The notes under the pieces were generated by a model, which ran no database searches, was not told where the DNA came from, and was given only the letters and a program-made list of their open reading frames with translations. A stretch of DNA of 64,000 nt from Megalopta genalis (lineage: Eukaryota; Arthropoda; Insecta; Hymenoptera; Halictidae): contig NW_027476364.1 in the NCBI RefSeq assembly GCF_051020955.1, positions 140,001 to 204,000 of the forward strand. The letters are read 5' to 3'. Position numbers and translations under genes: made by a program. Of the stretch, positions 26,901-42,713 are shown piece after piece; position 1 is the stretch's first letter, and every line of letters starts with the position of its first letter.

Positions 26901-29900
26901 ATCGTTCTAAATGCTTAATCCCTATGTAAAAAAGTTATTTAAGCAAGAATATGTTATTGAATAAAATGAGAAAAATTTATTTTAGCCGTAAATCGAAAAT
27001 AATGGATCGAGCGAATCGGTCGATTGCGCCGAGACGCGCTATGATGCAACAGACGAGCGATTGGAACGCCCGAATATTTTCAAAGTCCCAACGTACCGAT
27101 CAAGAGTAAAGTACCATTTTCCTACATTAGATTTCGTTCTAAATGCTTAATCCCTATGTAAAAACGTTAGTTAAGCAAGAATATCGTATTTTTAAAAAAA
27201 TCTAATGATAGGATTTCCCAGAAAATTGAAAAAACCGAAAAATGTCAAGAGTAAAGTGCCATTTTCTGACATTAGATTTCGTTCTAAATGCTTAATCCCT
27301 ATGTAGAAACGTTAGTTAAGCAAGAATATCGTATTTTTAAAAAAATCTAATGATAGGATTTTTCAGAAAATTGAAAAAACCGTAAAATGTCAAGAGTAAA
27401 GTGCCCTTATTTTAAACAATGTATCGTTCTAAATGCTTAATCCCTATGTAAAAAAGTTATTTTAGCAGGAATATGTTATTGAATAAAATGAGAAAAATTT
27501 ATTTTAGCCGTAAATCGAAAATAATGGATCGAGCGAATCGGTCGATTGCGCCGAGACGCGCTATGATGCAACAGACGAGCGATTGGAACGCCCGAATATT
27601 TTCTAAGTGCCAACGTACCGATCAAGAGTAAAGTACCATTTTCCTACATTCGATTTCGTTCTAAATGCTTAATCCCTATGTAAAAACGTTAGTTAAGCAA
27701 GAATATCGTATTTTTAAAAAAATCTAATGATAGGATTTCCCAGAAAATTGAAAAAACCGAAAAATGTCAAGAGTAAAGTGCCATTTTCTGACATTAGATT
27801 TCGTTCTAAATGCTTAATCCCTATGTAGAAACGTTAGTTAAGCAAGAATATCGTATTTTTAAAAAAATCTAATGATAGGATTTTTCAGAAAATTGAAAAA
27901 ACCGAAAAATGTCAAGAGTAAAGTGCCATTTTCTGACATTAGATTTCGTTCTAAATGCTTAATCCCTATGTAGAAACGTTAGTTAAGCAAGAATATCGTA
28001 TTCTTAAAAAAATCTAATGATAGGATTTTTCAGAAAATTGAAAAAACCGTAAAATGTCAAGAGTAAAGTGCCCTTATTTTAAACAATGTATCGTTCTAAA
28101 TGCTTAATCCCTATGTAAAAAAGTTATTTAAGCAAGAATATGTTATTGAATAAAATGAGAAAAATTTATTTTAGCCGTAAATCGAAAATAATGGATCGAG
28201 CGAATCGGTCGATTGCGCCGAGACGCGCTATGATGCAACAGACGAGCGATTGGAACGCCCGAATATTTTCAAAGTCCCAACGTACCGATCAAGAGTAAAG
28301 TACCATTTTCCTACATTAGATTTCGTTCTAAATGCTTAATCCCTATGTAAAAACGTTAGTTAAGCAAGAATATCGTATTTTTAAAAAAATCTAATGATAG
28401 GATTTCCCAGAAAATTGAAAAAACCGAAAAATGTCAAGAGTAAAGTGCCATTTTCTGACATTAGATTTCGTTCTAAATGCTTAATCCCTATGTAGAAACG
28501 TTAGTTAAGCAAGAATATCGTATTTTTAAAAAAATCTAATGATAGGATTTTTCAGAAAATTGAAAAAACCGAAAAATGTCAAGAGTAAAGTGCCATTTTC
28601 TGACATTAGATTTCGTTCTAAATGCTTAATCCCTATGTAGAAACGTTAGTTAAGCAAGAATATCGTATTCTTAAAAAAATCTAATGATAGGATTTTTCAG
28701 AAAATTGAAAAAACCGTAAAATGTCAAGAGTAAAGTGCCCTTATTTTAAACAATGTATCGTTCTAAATGCTTAATCCCTATGTAAAAAAGTTATTTAAGC
28801 AAGAATATGTTATAGAATAAAATGAGAAAAATTTATTTTAGCCGTAAATCGAAAATAATGGATCGAGCGAATCGGTCGATTGCGCCGAGACGCGCTATGA
28901 TGCAACAGACGAGCGATTGGAACGCCCGAATATTTTCAAAGTCCCAACGTACCGATCAAGAGTAAAGTACCATTTTCCTACATTAGATTTCGTTCTAAAT
29001 GCTTAATCCCTATGTAAAAACGTTAGTTAAGCAAGAATATCGTATTTTTAAAAAAATCTAATGATAGGATTTTCCAGAAAATTGAAAAAACCGAAAAATG
29101 TCAAGAGTAAAGTGCCATTTTCTGACATTAGATTTCGTTCTAAATGCTTAATCCCTATGTAGAAACGTTAGTTAAGCAAGAATATCGTATTTTTAAAAAA
29201 ATCTAATGATAGGATTTTTCAGAAAATTGAAAAAACCGTAAAATGTCAAGAGTAAAGTGCCCTTATTTTAAACAATGTATCGTTCTAAATGCTTAATCCC
29301 TATGTAAAAAAGTTATTTTAGCAGGAATATGTTATTGAATAAAATGAGAAAAATTTATTTTAGCCGTAAATCGAAAATAATGGATCGAGCGAATCGGTCG
29401 ATTGCGCCGAGACGCGCTATGATGCAACAGACGAGCGATTGGAACGCCCGAATATTTTCTAAGTGCCAACGTACCGATCAAGAGTAAAGTACCATTTTCC
29501 TACATTAGATTTCGTTCTAAATGCTTAATCCCTATGTAAAAACGTTAGTTAAGCAAGAATATCGTATTTTTAAAAAAATCTAATGATAGGATTTCCCAGA
29601 AAATTGAAAGAACCGAAAAATGTCAAGAGTAAAGTGCCATTTTCTGACATTAGATTTCGTTCTAAATGCTTAATCCCTATGTAGAAACGTTAGTTAAGCA
29701 AGAATATCGTATTTTTAAAAAAATCTAATGATAGGATTTTTCAGAAAATTGAAAAAACCGTAAAATGTCAAGAGTAAAGTGCCCTTATTTTAAACAATGT
29801 ATCGTTCTAAATGCTTAATCCCTATGTAAAAAAGTTATTTTAGCAGGAATATGTTATTGAAAAAAATTAGAAAAATTTATTTTAGCCGTAAATCGAAAAT

Positions 29901-32900
29901 AATGGATCGAGCGAATCGGTCGATTGCGCCGAGACGCGCTATGATGCAACAGACGAGCGATTGGAACGCCCGAATATTTTCAAAGTCCCAACGTACCGAT
30001 CAAGAGTAAAGTACCATTTTCCTACATTAGATTTCGTTCTAAATGCTTAATCCCTATGTAAAAACGTTAGTTAAGCAAGAATATCGTATTTTTAAAAAAA
30101 TCTAATGATAGGATTTCCCAGAAAATTGAAAAAACCGAAAAATGTCAAGAGTAAAGTGCCATTTTCTGACATTAGATTTCGTTCTAAATGCTTAATCCCT
30201 ATGTAGAAACGTTAGTTAAGCAAGAATATCGTATTCTTAAAAAAATCTAATGATAGGATTTTTCAGAAAATTGAAAAAACCGTAAAATGTCAAGAGTAAA
30301 GTGCCCTTATTTTAAACAATGTATCGTTCTAAATGCTTAATCCCTATGTAAAAAAGCTATTTTAGCAGGAATATGTTATTGAAAAAAATTAGAAAAATTT
30401 ATTTTAGCCGTAAATCGAAAATAATGGATCGAGCGAATCGGTCGATTGCGCCGAGACGCGCTATGATGCAACAGACGAGCGATTGGAACGCCCGAATATT
30501 TTCAAAGTCCCAACGTACCGATCAAGAGTAAAGTACCATTTTCCTACATTAGATTTCGTTCTAAATGCTTAATCCCTATGTAAAAACGTTAGTTAAGCAA
30601 GAATATCGTATTTTTAAAAAAATCTAATGATAGGATTTTCCAGAAAATTGAAAAAACCGAAAAATGTCAAGAGTAAAGTGCCATTTTCTGACATTAGATT
30701 TCGTTCTAAATGCTTAATCCCTATGTAGAAACGTTAGTTAAGCAAGAATATCGTATTTTTAAAAAAATCTAATGATAGGATTTTTCAGAAAATTGAAAAA
30801 ACCGTAAAATGTCAAGAGTAAAGTGCCCTTATTTTAAACAATGTATCGTTCTAAATGCTTAATCCCTATGTAAAAAAGTTATTTTAGCAGGAATATGTTA
30901 TTGAATAAAATGAGAAAAATTTATTTTAGCCGTAAATCGAAAATAATGGATCGAGCGAATCGGTCGATTGCGCCGAGACGCGCTATGATGCAACAGACGA
31001 GCGATTGGAACGCCCGAATATTTTCTAAGTGCCAACGTACCGATCAAGAGTAAAGTACCATTTTCCTACATTAGATTTCGTTCTAAATGCTTAATCCCTA
31101 TGTAAAAACGTTAGTTAAGCAAGAATATCGTATTTTTAAAAAAATCTAATGATAGGATTTCCCAGAAAATTGAAAAAACCGAAAAATGTCAAGAGTAAAG
31201 TGCCATTTTCTGACATTAGATTTCGTTCTAAATGCTTAATCCCTATGTAGAAACGTTAGTTAAGCAAGAATATCGTATTCTTAAAAAAATCTAATGATAG
31301 GATTTTTCAGAAAATTGAAAAAACCGTAAAATGTCAAGAGTAAAGTGCCCTTATTTTAAACAATGTATCGTTCTAAATGCTTAATCCCTATGTAAAAAAG
31401 TTATTTTAGCAGGAATATGTTATTGAAAAAAATTAGAAAAATTTATTTTAGCCGTAAATCGAAAATAATGGATCGAGCGAATCGGTCGATTGCGCCGAGA
31501 CGCGCTATGATGCAACAGACGAGCGATTGGAACGCCCGAATATTTTCAAAGTCCCAACGTACCGATCAAGAGTAAAGTACCATTTTCCTACATTAGATTT
31601 CGTTCTAAATGCTTAATCCCTATGTAAAAACGTTAGTTAAGCAAGAATATCGTATTTTTAAAAAAATCTAATGATAGGATTTTCCAGAAAATTGAAAAAA
31701 CCGAAAAATGTCAAGAGTAAAGTGCCATTTTCTGACATTAGATTTCGTTCTAAATGCTTAATCCCTATGTAGAAACGTTAGTTAAGCAAGAATATCGTAT
31801 TTTTAAAAAAATCTAATGATAGGATTTTTCAGAAAATTGAAAAAACCGTAAAATGTCAAGAGTAAAGTGCCCTTATTTTAAACAATGTATCGTTCTAAAT
31901 GCTTAATCCCTATGTAAAAAAGTTATTTTAGCAGGAATATGTTATTGAATAAAATGAGAAAAATTTATTTTAGCCGTAAATCGAAAATAATGGATCGAGC
32001 GAATCGGTCGATTGCGCCGAGACGCGCTATGATGCAACAGACGAGCGATTGGAACGCCCGAATATTTTCTAAGTGCCAACGTACCGATCAAGAGTAAAGT
32101 ACCATTTTCCTACATTAGATTTCGTTCTAAATGCTTAATCCCTATGTAAAAACGTTAGTTAAGCAAGAATATCGTATTTTTAAAAAAATCTAATGATAGG
32201 ATTTCCCAGAAAATTGAAAAAACCGAAAAATGTCAAGAGTAAAGTGCCATTTTCTGACATTAGATTTCGTTCTAAATGCTTAATCCCTATGTAGAAACGT
32301 TAGTTAAGCAAGAATATCGTATTTTTAAAAAAATCTAATGATAGGATTTTTCAGAAAATTGAAAAAACCGTAAAATGTCAAGAGTAAAGTGCCCTTATTT
32401 TAAACAATGTATCGTTCTAAATGCTTAATCCCTATGTAAAAAAGTTATTTTAGCAGGAATATGTTATTGAAAAAAATTAGAAAAATTTATTTTAGCCGTA
32501 AATCGAAAATAATGGATCGAGCGAATCGGTCGATTGCGCCGAGACGCGCTATGATGCAACAGACGAGCGATTGGAACGCCCGAATATTTTCAAAGTCCCA
32601 ACGTACCGATCAAGAGTAAAGTACCATTTTCCTACATTAGATTTCGTTCTAAATGCTTAATCCCTATGTAAAAACGTTAGTTAAGCAAGAATATCGTATT
32701 TTTAAAAAAATCTAATGATAGGATTTCCCAGAAAATTGAAAAAACCGAAAAATGTCAAGAGTAAAGTGCCATTTTCTGACATTAGATTTCGTTCTAAATG
32801 CTTAATCCCTATGTAGAAACGTTAGTTAAGCAAGAATATCGTATTTTTAAAAAAATCTAATGATAGGATTTTTCAGAAAATTGAAAAAACCGTAAAATGT

Positions 32901-33470
32901 CAAGAGTAAAGTGCCCTTATTTTAAACAATGTATCGTTCTAAATGCTTAATCCCTATGTAAAAAAGTTATTTTAGCAGGAATATGTTATTGAATAAAATG
33001 AGAAAAATTTATTTTAGCCGTAAATCGAAAATAATGGATCGAGCGAATCGGTCGATTGCGCCGAGACGCGCTATGATGCAACAGACGAGCGATTGGAACG
33101 CCCGAATATTTTCTAAGTGCCAACGTACCGATCAAGAGTAAAGTACCATTTTCCTACATTAGATTTCGTTCTAAATGCTTAATCCCTATGTAAAAACGTT
33201 AGTTAAGCAAGAATATCGTATTTTTAAAAAAATCTAATGATAGGATTTCCCAGAAAATTGAAAAAACCGAAAAATGTCAAGAGTAAAGTGCCATTTTCTG
33301 ACATTAGATTTCGTTCTAAATGCTTAATCCCTATGTAGAAACGTTAGTTAAGCAAGAATATCGTATTTTTAAAAAAATCTAATGATAGGATTTTTCAGAA
33401 AATTGAAAAAACCGTAAAATGTCAAGAGTAAAGTGCCCTTATTTTAAACAATGTATCGTTCTAAATGCTT
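20908..33470 (+). repeat. Longest type-A-free stretch of the left array
   Basis: One A unit at 20908 is followed by 22 A' units, four of them tetramers (23496, 26250, 27439, 28106). Their lengths sum to the observed distance if one base is missing, and that deletion is visible near 25110, where CGTATTCTTAAAAAATC is one A short. The tetramers at 27439 and 28106 break the usual subtype rule: they have subtype ii and subtype i A' monomers instead of iii. From 29817 to 32949 only subtypes ii and iii occur, mostly alternating, and subtype i is absent. Confidence 0.82.
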
Positions 33471-36400
33471 AATCCCTATGTAAAAAAGTTATTTTAGCAG
33501 GAATATGTTATTGAAAAAAATTAGAAAAATTTATTTTAGCCGTAAATCGAAAATAATGGGGACACCGGAGCTGTTCGAAGCGCCGAGCGCGCCGCGTACG
33601 CCCGAATATTTTCAAAGTCCCAACGTACCGATCAAGAGTAAAGTACCATTTTCCTACATTAGATTTCGTTCTAAATACTTAATCCCTATGTAAAAACGTT
33701 AGTTAAGCAAGAATATCGTATTTTTAAAAAAATCTAATGATAGGATTTTCCAGAAAATTGAAAAAACCGAAAAATGTCAAGAGTAAAGTGCCATTTTCTG
33801 ACATTAGATTTCGTTCTAAATGCTTAATCCCTATGTAGAAACGTTAGTTAAGCAAGAATATCGTATTTTTAAAAAAATCTAATGATAGGATTTTTCAGAA
33901 AATTGAAAAAACCGTAAAATGTCAAGAGTAAAGTGCCCTTATTTTAAACAATGTATCGTTCTAAATGCTTAATCCCTATGTAAAAAAGTTATTTTAGCAG
34001 GAATATGTTATTGAATAAAATGAGAAAAATTTATTTTAGCCGTAAATCGAAAATAATGGATCGAGCGAATCGGTCGATTGCGCCGAGACGCGCTATGATG
34101 CAACAGACGAGCGATTGGAACGCCCGAATATTTTCTAAGTGCCAACGTACCGATCAAGAGTAAAGTACCATTTTCCTACATTAGATTTCGTTCTAAATGC
34201 TTAATCCCTATGTAAAAACGTTAGTTAAGCAAGAATATCGTATTTTTAAAAAAATCTAATGATAGGATTTCCCAGAAAATTGAAAAAACCGAAAAATGTC
34301 AAGAGTAAAGTGCCATTTTCTGACATTAGATTTCGTTCTAAATGCTTAATCCCTATGTAGAAACGTTAGTTAAGCAAGAATATCGTATTTTTAAAAAAAT
34401 CTAATGATAGGATTTTTCAGAAAATTGAAAAAACCGTAAAATGTCAAGAGTAAAGTGCCCTTATTTTAAACAATGTATCGTTCTAAATGCTTAATCCCTA
34501 TGTAAAAAAGTTATTTTAGCAGGAATATGTTATTGAAAAAAATTAGAAAAATTTATTTTAGCCGTAAATCGAAAATAATGGATCGAGCGAATCGGTCGAT
34601 TGCGCCGAGACGCGCTATGATGCAACAGACGAGCGATTGGAACGCCCGAATATTTTCAAAGTCCCAACGTACCGATCAAGAGTAAAGTACCATTTTCCTA
34701 CATTAGATTTCGTTCTAAATGCTTAATCCCTATGTAAAAACGTTAGTTAAGCAAGAATATCGTATTTTTAAAAAAATCTAATGATAGGATTTCCCAGAAA
34801 ATTGAAAAAACCGAAAAATGTCAAGAGTAAAGTGCCATTTTCTGACATTAGATTTCGTTCTAAATGCTTAATCCCTATGTAGAAACGTTAGTTAAGCAAG
34901 AATATCGTATTCTTAAAAAAATCTAATGATAGGATTTTTCAGAAAATTGAAAAAACCGTAAAATGTCAAGAGTAAAGTGCCCTTATTTTAAACAATGTAT
35001 CGTTCTAAATGCTTAATCCCTATGTAAAAAAGTTATTTAAGCAAGAATATGTTATTGAATAAAATGAGAAAAATTTATTTTAGCCGTAAATCGAAAATAA
35101 TGGATCGAGCGAATCGGTCGATTGCGCCGAGACGCGCTATGATGCAACAGACGAGCGATTGGAACGCCCGAATATTTTCAAAGTCCCAACGTACCGATCA
35201 AGAGTAAAGTACCATTTTCCTACATTAGATTTCGTTCTAAATGCTTAATCCCTATGTAAAAACGTTAGTTAAGCAAGAATATCGTATTTTTAAAAAAATC
35301 TAATGATAGGATTTTCCAGAAAATTGAAAAAACCGAAAAATGTCAAGAGTAAAGTGCCATTTTCTGACATTAGATTTCGTTCTAAATGCTTAATCCCTAT
35401 GTAGAAACGTTAGTTAAGCAAGAATATCGTATTTTTAAAAAAATCTAATGATAGGATTTTTCAGAAAATTGAAAAAACCGTAAAATGTCAAGAGTAAAGT
35501 GCCCTTATTTTAAACAATGTATCGTTCTAAATGCTTAATCCCTATGTAAAAAAGTTATTTTAGCAGGAATATGTTATTGAATAAAATGAGAAAAATTTAT
35601 TTTAGCCGTAAATCGAAAATAATGGATCGAGCGAATCGGTCGATTGCGCCGAGACGCGCTATGATGCAACAGACGAGCGATTGGAACGCCCGAATATTTT
35701 CTAAGTGCCAACGTACCGATCAAGAGTAAAGTACCATTTTCCTACATTAGATTTCGTTCTAAATGCTTAATCCCTATGTAAAAACGTTAGTTAAGCAAGA
35801 ATATCGTATTTTTAAAAAAATCTAATGATAGGATTTCCCAGAAAATTGAAAGAACCGAAAAATGTCAAGAGTAAAGTGCCATTTTCTGACATTAGATTTC
35901 GTTCTAAATGCTTAATCCCTATGTAGAAACGTTAGTTAAGCAAGAATATCGTATTTTTAAAAAAATCTAATGATAGGATTTTTCAGAAAATTGAAAAAAC
36001 CGTAAAATGTCAAGAGTAAAGTGCCCTTATTTTAAACAATGTATCGTTCTAAATGCTTAATCCCTATGTAAAAAAGTTATTTTAGCAGGAATATGTTATT
36101 GAAAAAAATTAGAAAAATTTATTTTAGCCGTAAATCGAAAATAATGGATCGAGCGAATCGGTCGATTGCGCCGAGACGCGCTATGATGCAACAGACGAGC
36201 GATTGGAACGCCCGAATATTTTCAAAGTCCCAACGTACCGATCAAGAGTAAAGTACCATTTTCCTACATTAGATTTCGTTCTAAATGCTTAATCCCTATG
36301 TAAAAACGTTAGTTAAGCAAGAATATCGTATTTTTAAAAAAATCTAATGATAGGATTTCCCAGAAAATTGAAAAAACCGAAAAATGTCAAGAGTAAAGTG

Positions 36401-37247
36401 CCATTTTCTGACATTAGATTTCGTTCTAAATGCTTAATCCCTATGTAGAAACGTTAGTTAAGCAAGAATATCGTATTTTTAAAAAAATCTAATGATAGGA
36501 TTTTTCAGAAAATTGAAAAAACCGAAAAATGTCAAGAGTAAAGTGCCATTTTCTGACATTAGATTTCGTTCTAAATGCTTAATCCCTATGTAGAAACGTT
36601 AGATAAGCAAGAATATCGTATTCTTAAAAAAATCTAATGATAGGATTTTTCAGAAAATTGAAAAAACCGTAAAATGTCAAGAGTAAAGTGCCCTTATTTT
36701 AAACAATGTATCGTTCTAAATGCTTAATCCCTATGTAAAAAAGTTATTTTAGCAGGAATATGTTATTGAATAAAATGAGAAAAATTTATTTTAGCCGTAA
36801 ATCGAAAATAATGGATCGAGCGAATCGGTCGATTGCGCCGAGACGCGCTATGATGCAACAGACGAGCGATTGGAACGCCCGAATATTTTCTAAGTGCCAA
36901 CGTACCGATCAAGAGTAAAGTACCATTTTCCTACATTAGATTTCGTTCTAAATGCTTAATCCCTATGTAAAAACGTTAGTTAAGCAAGAATATCGTATTT
37001 TTAAAAAAATCTAATGATAGGATTTCCCAGAAAATTGAAAAAACCGAAAAATGTCAAGAGTAAAGTGCCATTTTCTGACATTAGATTTCGTTCTAAATGC
37101 TTAATCCCTATGTAGAAACGTTAGTTAAGCAAGAATATCGTATTTTTAAAAAAATCTAATGATAGGATTTTTCAGAAAATTGAAAAAACCGTAAAATGTC
37201 AAGAGTAAAGTGCCCTTATTTTAAACAATGTATCGTTCTAAATGCTT

Positions 37248-40200
37248 AATCCCTATGTAAAAAAGTTATTTTAGCAGGAATATGTTATTGAAAAAAATTA
37301 GAAAAATTTATTTTAGCCGTAAATCGAAAATAATGGGGACACCGGAGCTGTTCGAAGCGCCGAGCGCGCCGCGTACGCCCGAATATTTTCAAAGTCCCAA
37401 CGTACCGATCAAGAGTAAAGTACCATTTTCCTACATTAGATTTCGTTCTAAATACTTAATCCCTATGTAAAAACGTTAGTTAAGCAAGAATATCGTATTT
37501 TTAAAAAAATCTAATGATAGGATTTTCCAGAAAATTGAAAAAACCGAAAAATGTCAAGAGTAAAGTGCCATTTTCTGACATTAGATTTCGTTCTAAATGC
37601 TTAATCCCTATGTAGAAACGTTAGTTAAGCAAGAATATCGTATTCTTAAAAAAATCTAATGATAGGATTTTTCAGAAAATTGAAAAAACCGTAAAATGTC
37701 AAGAGTAAAGTGCCCTTATTTTAAACAATGTATCGTTCTAAATGCTTAATCCCTATGTAAAAAAGTTATTTAAGCAAGAATATGTTATTGAATAAAATGA
37801 GAAAAATTTATTTTAGCCGTAAATCGAAAATAATGGATCGAGCGAATCGGTCGATTGCGCCGAGACGCGCTATGATGCAACAGACGAGCGATTGGAACGC
37901 CCGAATATTTTCAAAGTCCCAACGTACCGATCAAGAGTAAAGTACCATTTTCCTACATTAGATTTCGTTCTAAATGCTTAATCCCTATGTAAAAACGTTA
38001 GTTAAGCAAGAATATCGTATTTTTAAAAAAATCTAATGATAGGATTTTCCAGAAAATTGAAAAAACCGAAAAATGTCAAGAGTAAAGTGCCATTTTCTGA
38101 CATTAGATTTCGTTCTAAATGCTTAATCCCTATGTAGAAACGTTAGTTAAGCAAGAATATCGTATTTTTAAAAAAATCTAATGATAGGATTTTTCAGAAA
38201 ATTGAAAAAACCGTAAAATGTCAAGAGTAAAGTGCCCTTATTTTAAACAATGTATCGTTCTAAATGCTTAATCCCTATGTAAAAAAGTTATTTTAGCAGG
38301 AATATGTTATTGAATAAAATGAGAAAAATTTATTTTAGCCGTAAATCGAAAATAATGGATCGAGCGAATCGGTCGATTGCGCCGAGACGCGCTATGATGC
38401 AACAGACGAGCGATTGGAACGCCCGAATATTTTCTAAGTGCCAACGTACCGATCAAGAGTAAAGTACCATTTTCCTACATTAGATTTCGTTCTAAATGCT
38501 TAATCCCTATGTAAAAACGTTAGTTAAGCAAGAATATCGTATTTTTAAAAAAATCTAATGATAGGATTTCCCAGAAAATTGAAAGAACCGAAAAATGTCA
38601 AGAGTAAAGTGCCATTTTCTGACATTAGATTTCGTTCTAAATGCTTAATCCCTATGTAGAAACGTTAGTTAAGCAAGAATATCGTATTTTTAAAAAAATC
38701 TAATGATAGGATTTTTCAGAAAATTGAAAAAACCGTAAAATGTCAAGAGTAAAGTGCCCTTATTTTAAACAATGTATCGTTCTAAATGCTTAATCCCTAT
38801 GTAAAAAAGTTATTTTAGCAGGAATATGTTATTGAAAAAAATTAGAAAAATTTATTTTAGCCGTAAATCGAAAATAATGGATCGAGCGAATCGGTCGATT
38901 GCGCCGAGACGCGCTATGATGCAACAGACGAGCGATTGGAACGCCCGAATATTTTCAAAGTCCCAACGTACCGATCAAGAGTAAAGTACCATTTTCCTAC
39001 ATTAGATTTCGTTCTAAATGCTTAATCCCTATGTAAAAACGTTAGTTAAGCAAGAATATCGTATTTTTAAAAAAATCTAATGATAGGATTTCCCAGAAAA
39101 TTGAAAAAACCGAAAAATGTCAAGAGTAAAGTGCCATTTTCTGACATTAGATTTCGTTCTAAATGCTTAATCCCTATGTAGAAACGTTAGTTAAGCAAGA
39201 ATATCGTATTTTTAAAAAAATCTAATGATAGGATTTTTCAGAAAATTGAAAAAACCGAAAAATGTCAAGAGTAAAGTGCCATTTTCTGACATTAGATTTC
39301 GTTCTAAATGCTTAATCCCTATGTAGAAACGTTAGTTAAGCAAGAATATCGTATTCTTAAAAAAATCTAATGATAGGATTTTTCAGAAAATTGAAAAAAC
39401 CGTAAAATGTCAAGAGTAAAGTGCCCTTATTTTAAACAATGTATCGTTCTAAATGCTTAATCCCTATGTAAAAAAGTTATTTAAGCAAGAATATGTTATT
39501 GAATAAAATGAGAAAAATTTATTTTAGCCGTAAATCGAAAATAATGGATCGAGCGAATCGGTCGATTGCGCCGAGACGCGCTATGATGCAACAGACGAGC
39601 GATTGGAACGCCCGAATATTTTCAAAGTCCCAACGTACCGATCAAGAGTAAAGTACCATTTTCCTACATTAGATTTCGTTCTAAATGCTTAATCCCTATG
39701 TAAAAACGTTAGTTAAGCAAGAATATCGTATTTTTAAAAAAATCTAATGATAGGATTTCCCAGAAAATTGAAAAAACCGAAAAATGTCAAGAGTAAAGTG
39801 CCATTTTCTGACATTAGATTTCGTTCTAAATGCTTAATCCCTATGTAGAAACGTTAGTTAAGCAAGAATATCGTATTTTTAAAAAAATCTAATGATAGGA
39901 TTTTTCAGAAAATTGAAAAAACCGTAAAATGTCAAGAGTAAAGTGCCCTTATTTTAAACAATGTATCGTTCTAAATGCTTAATCCCTATGTAAAAAAGTT
40001 ATTTTAGCAGGAATATGTTATTGAAAAAAATTAGAAAAATTTATTTTAGCCGTAAATCGAAAATAATGGGGACACCGGAGCTGTTCGAAGCGCCGAGCGC
40101 GCCGCGTACGCCCGAATATTTTCAAAGTCCCAACGTACCGATCAAGAGTAAAGTACCATTTTCCTACATTAGATTTCGTTCTAAATACTTAATCCCTATG

Positions 40201-42713
40201 TAAAAACGTTAGTTAAGCAAGAATATCGTATTTTTAAAAAAATCTAATGATAGGATTTTCCAGAAAATTGAAAAAACCGAAAAATGTCAAGAGTAAAGTG
40301 CCATTTTCTGACATTAGATTTCGTTCTAAATGCTTAATCCCTATGTAGAAACGTTAGTTAAGCAAGAATATCGTATTCTTAAAAAAATCTAATGATAGGA
40401 TTTTTCAGAAAATTGAAAAAACCGTAAAATGTCAAGAGTAAAGTGCCCTTATTTTAAACAATGTATCGTTCTAAATGCTTAATCCCTATGTAAAAAAGTT
40501 ATTTAAGCAAGAATATGTTATTGAATAAAATGAGAAAAATTTATTTTAGCCGTAAATCGAAAATAATGGATCGAGCGAATCGGTCGATTGCGCCGAGACG
40601 CGCTATGATGCAACAGACGAGCGATTGGAACGCCCGAATATTTTCAAAGTCCCAACGTACCGATCAAGAGTAAAGTACCATTTTCCTACATTAGATTTCG
40701 TTCTAAATGCTTAATCCCTATGTAAAAACGTTAGTTAAGCAAGAATATCGTATTTTTAAAAAAATCTAATGATAGGATTTTCCAGAAAATTGAAAAAACC
40801 GAAAAATGTCAAGAGTAAAGTGCCATTTTCTGACATTAGATTTCGTTCTAAATGCTTAATCCCTATGTAGAAACGTTAGTTAAGCAAGAATATCGTATTT
40901 TTAAAAAAATCTAATGATAGGATTTTTCAGAAAATTGAAAAAACCGTAAAATGTCAAGAGTAAAGTGCCCTTATTTTAAACAATGTATCGTTCTAAATGC
41001 TTAATCCCTATGTAAAAAAGTTATTTTAGCAGGAATATGTTATTGAATAAAATGAGAAAAATTTATTTTAGCCGTAAATCGAAAATAATGGATCGAGCGA
41101 ATCGGTCGATTGCGCCGAGACGCGCTATGATGCAACAGACGAGCGATTGGAACGCCCGAATATTTTCTAAGTGCCAACGTACCGATCAAGAGTAAAGTAC
41201 CATTTTCCTACATTAGATTTCGTTCTAAATGCTTAATCCCTATGTAAAAACGTTAGTTAAGCAAGAATATCGTATTTTTAAAAAAATCTAATGATAGGAT
41301 TTCCCAGAAAATTGAAAGAACCGAAAAATGTCAAGAGTAAAGTGCCATTTTCTGACATTAGATTTCGTTCTAAATGCTTAATCCCTATGTAGAAACGTTA
41401 GTTAAGCAAGAATATCGTATTTTTAAAAAAATCTAATGATAGGATTTTTCAGAAAATTGAAAAAACCGTAAAATGTCAAGAGTAAAGTGCCCTTATTTTA
41501 AACAATGTATCGTTCTAAATGCTTAATCCCTATGTAAAAAAGTTATTTTAGCAGGAATATGTTATTGAAAAAAATTAGAAAAATTTATTTTAGCCGTAAA
41601 TCGAAAATAATGGATCGAGCGAATCGGTCGATTGCGCCGAGACGCGCTATGATGCAACAGACGAGCGATTGGAACGCCCGAATATTTTCAAAGCCCCAAC
41701 GTACCGATCAAGAGTAAAGTACCATTTTCCTACATTAGATTTCGTTCTAAATGCTTAATCCCTATGTAAAAACGTTAGTTAAGCAAGAATATCGTATTTT
41801 TAAAAAAATCTAATGATAGGATTTCCCAGAAAATTGAAAAAACCGAAAAATGTCAAGAGTAAAGTGCCATTTTCTGACATTAGATTTCGTTCTAAATGCT
41901 TAATCCCTATGTAGAAACGTTAGTTAAGCAAGAATATCGTATTTTTAAAAAAATCTAATGATAGGATTTTTCAGAAAATTGAAAAAACCGAAAAATGTCA
42001 AGAGTAAAGTGCCATTTTCTGACATTAGATTTCGTTCTAAATGCTTAATCCCTATGTAGAAACGTTAGTTAAGCAAGAATATCGTATTCTTAAAAAAATC
42101 TAATGATAGGATTTTTCAGAAAATTGAAAAAACCGTAAAATGTCAAGAGTAAAGTGCCCTTATTTTAAACAATGTATCGTTCTAAATGCTTAATCCCTAT
42201 GTAAAAAAGTTATTTAAGCAAGAATATGTTATTGAATAAAATGAGAAAAATTTATTTTAGCCGTAAATCGAAAATAATGGATCGAGCGAATCGGTCGATT
42301 GCGCCGAGACGCGCTATGATGCAACAGACGAGCGATTGGAACGCCCGAATATTTTCAAAGTCCCAACGTACCGATCAAGAGTAAAGTACCATTTTCCTAC
42401 ATTAGATTTCGTTCTAAATGCTTAATCCCTATGTAAAAACGTTAGTTAAGCAAGAATATCGTATTTTTAAAAAAATCTAATGATAGGATTTTCCAGAAAA
42501 TTGAAAAAACCGAAAAATGTCAAGAGTAAAGTGCCATTTTCTGACATTAGATTTCGTTCTAAATGCTTAATCCCTATGTAGAAACGTTAGTTAAGCAAGA
42601 ATATCGTATTTTTAAAAAAATCTAATGATAGGATTTTTCAGAAAATTGAAAAAACCGTAAAATGTCAAGAGTAAAGTGCCCTTATTTTAAACAATGTATC
42701 GTTCTAAATGCTT
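37248..42713 (+). repeat. Tandem duplication of a 2,733-bp block
   Basis: Units run A (500), i (522), ii (522), iii tetramer (667), i (522), and repeat exactly at 39981. Both copies carry the rare GAAAGAACCG variant at the equivalent base (38585 and 41318), and a third instance lies one more period upstream at 35852. The last unit before the block (36726) is subtype ii, so the upstream copy is only partial. Confidence 0.83.
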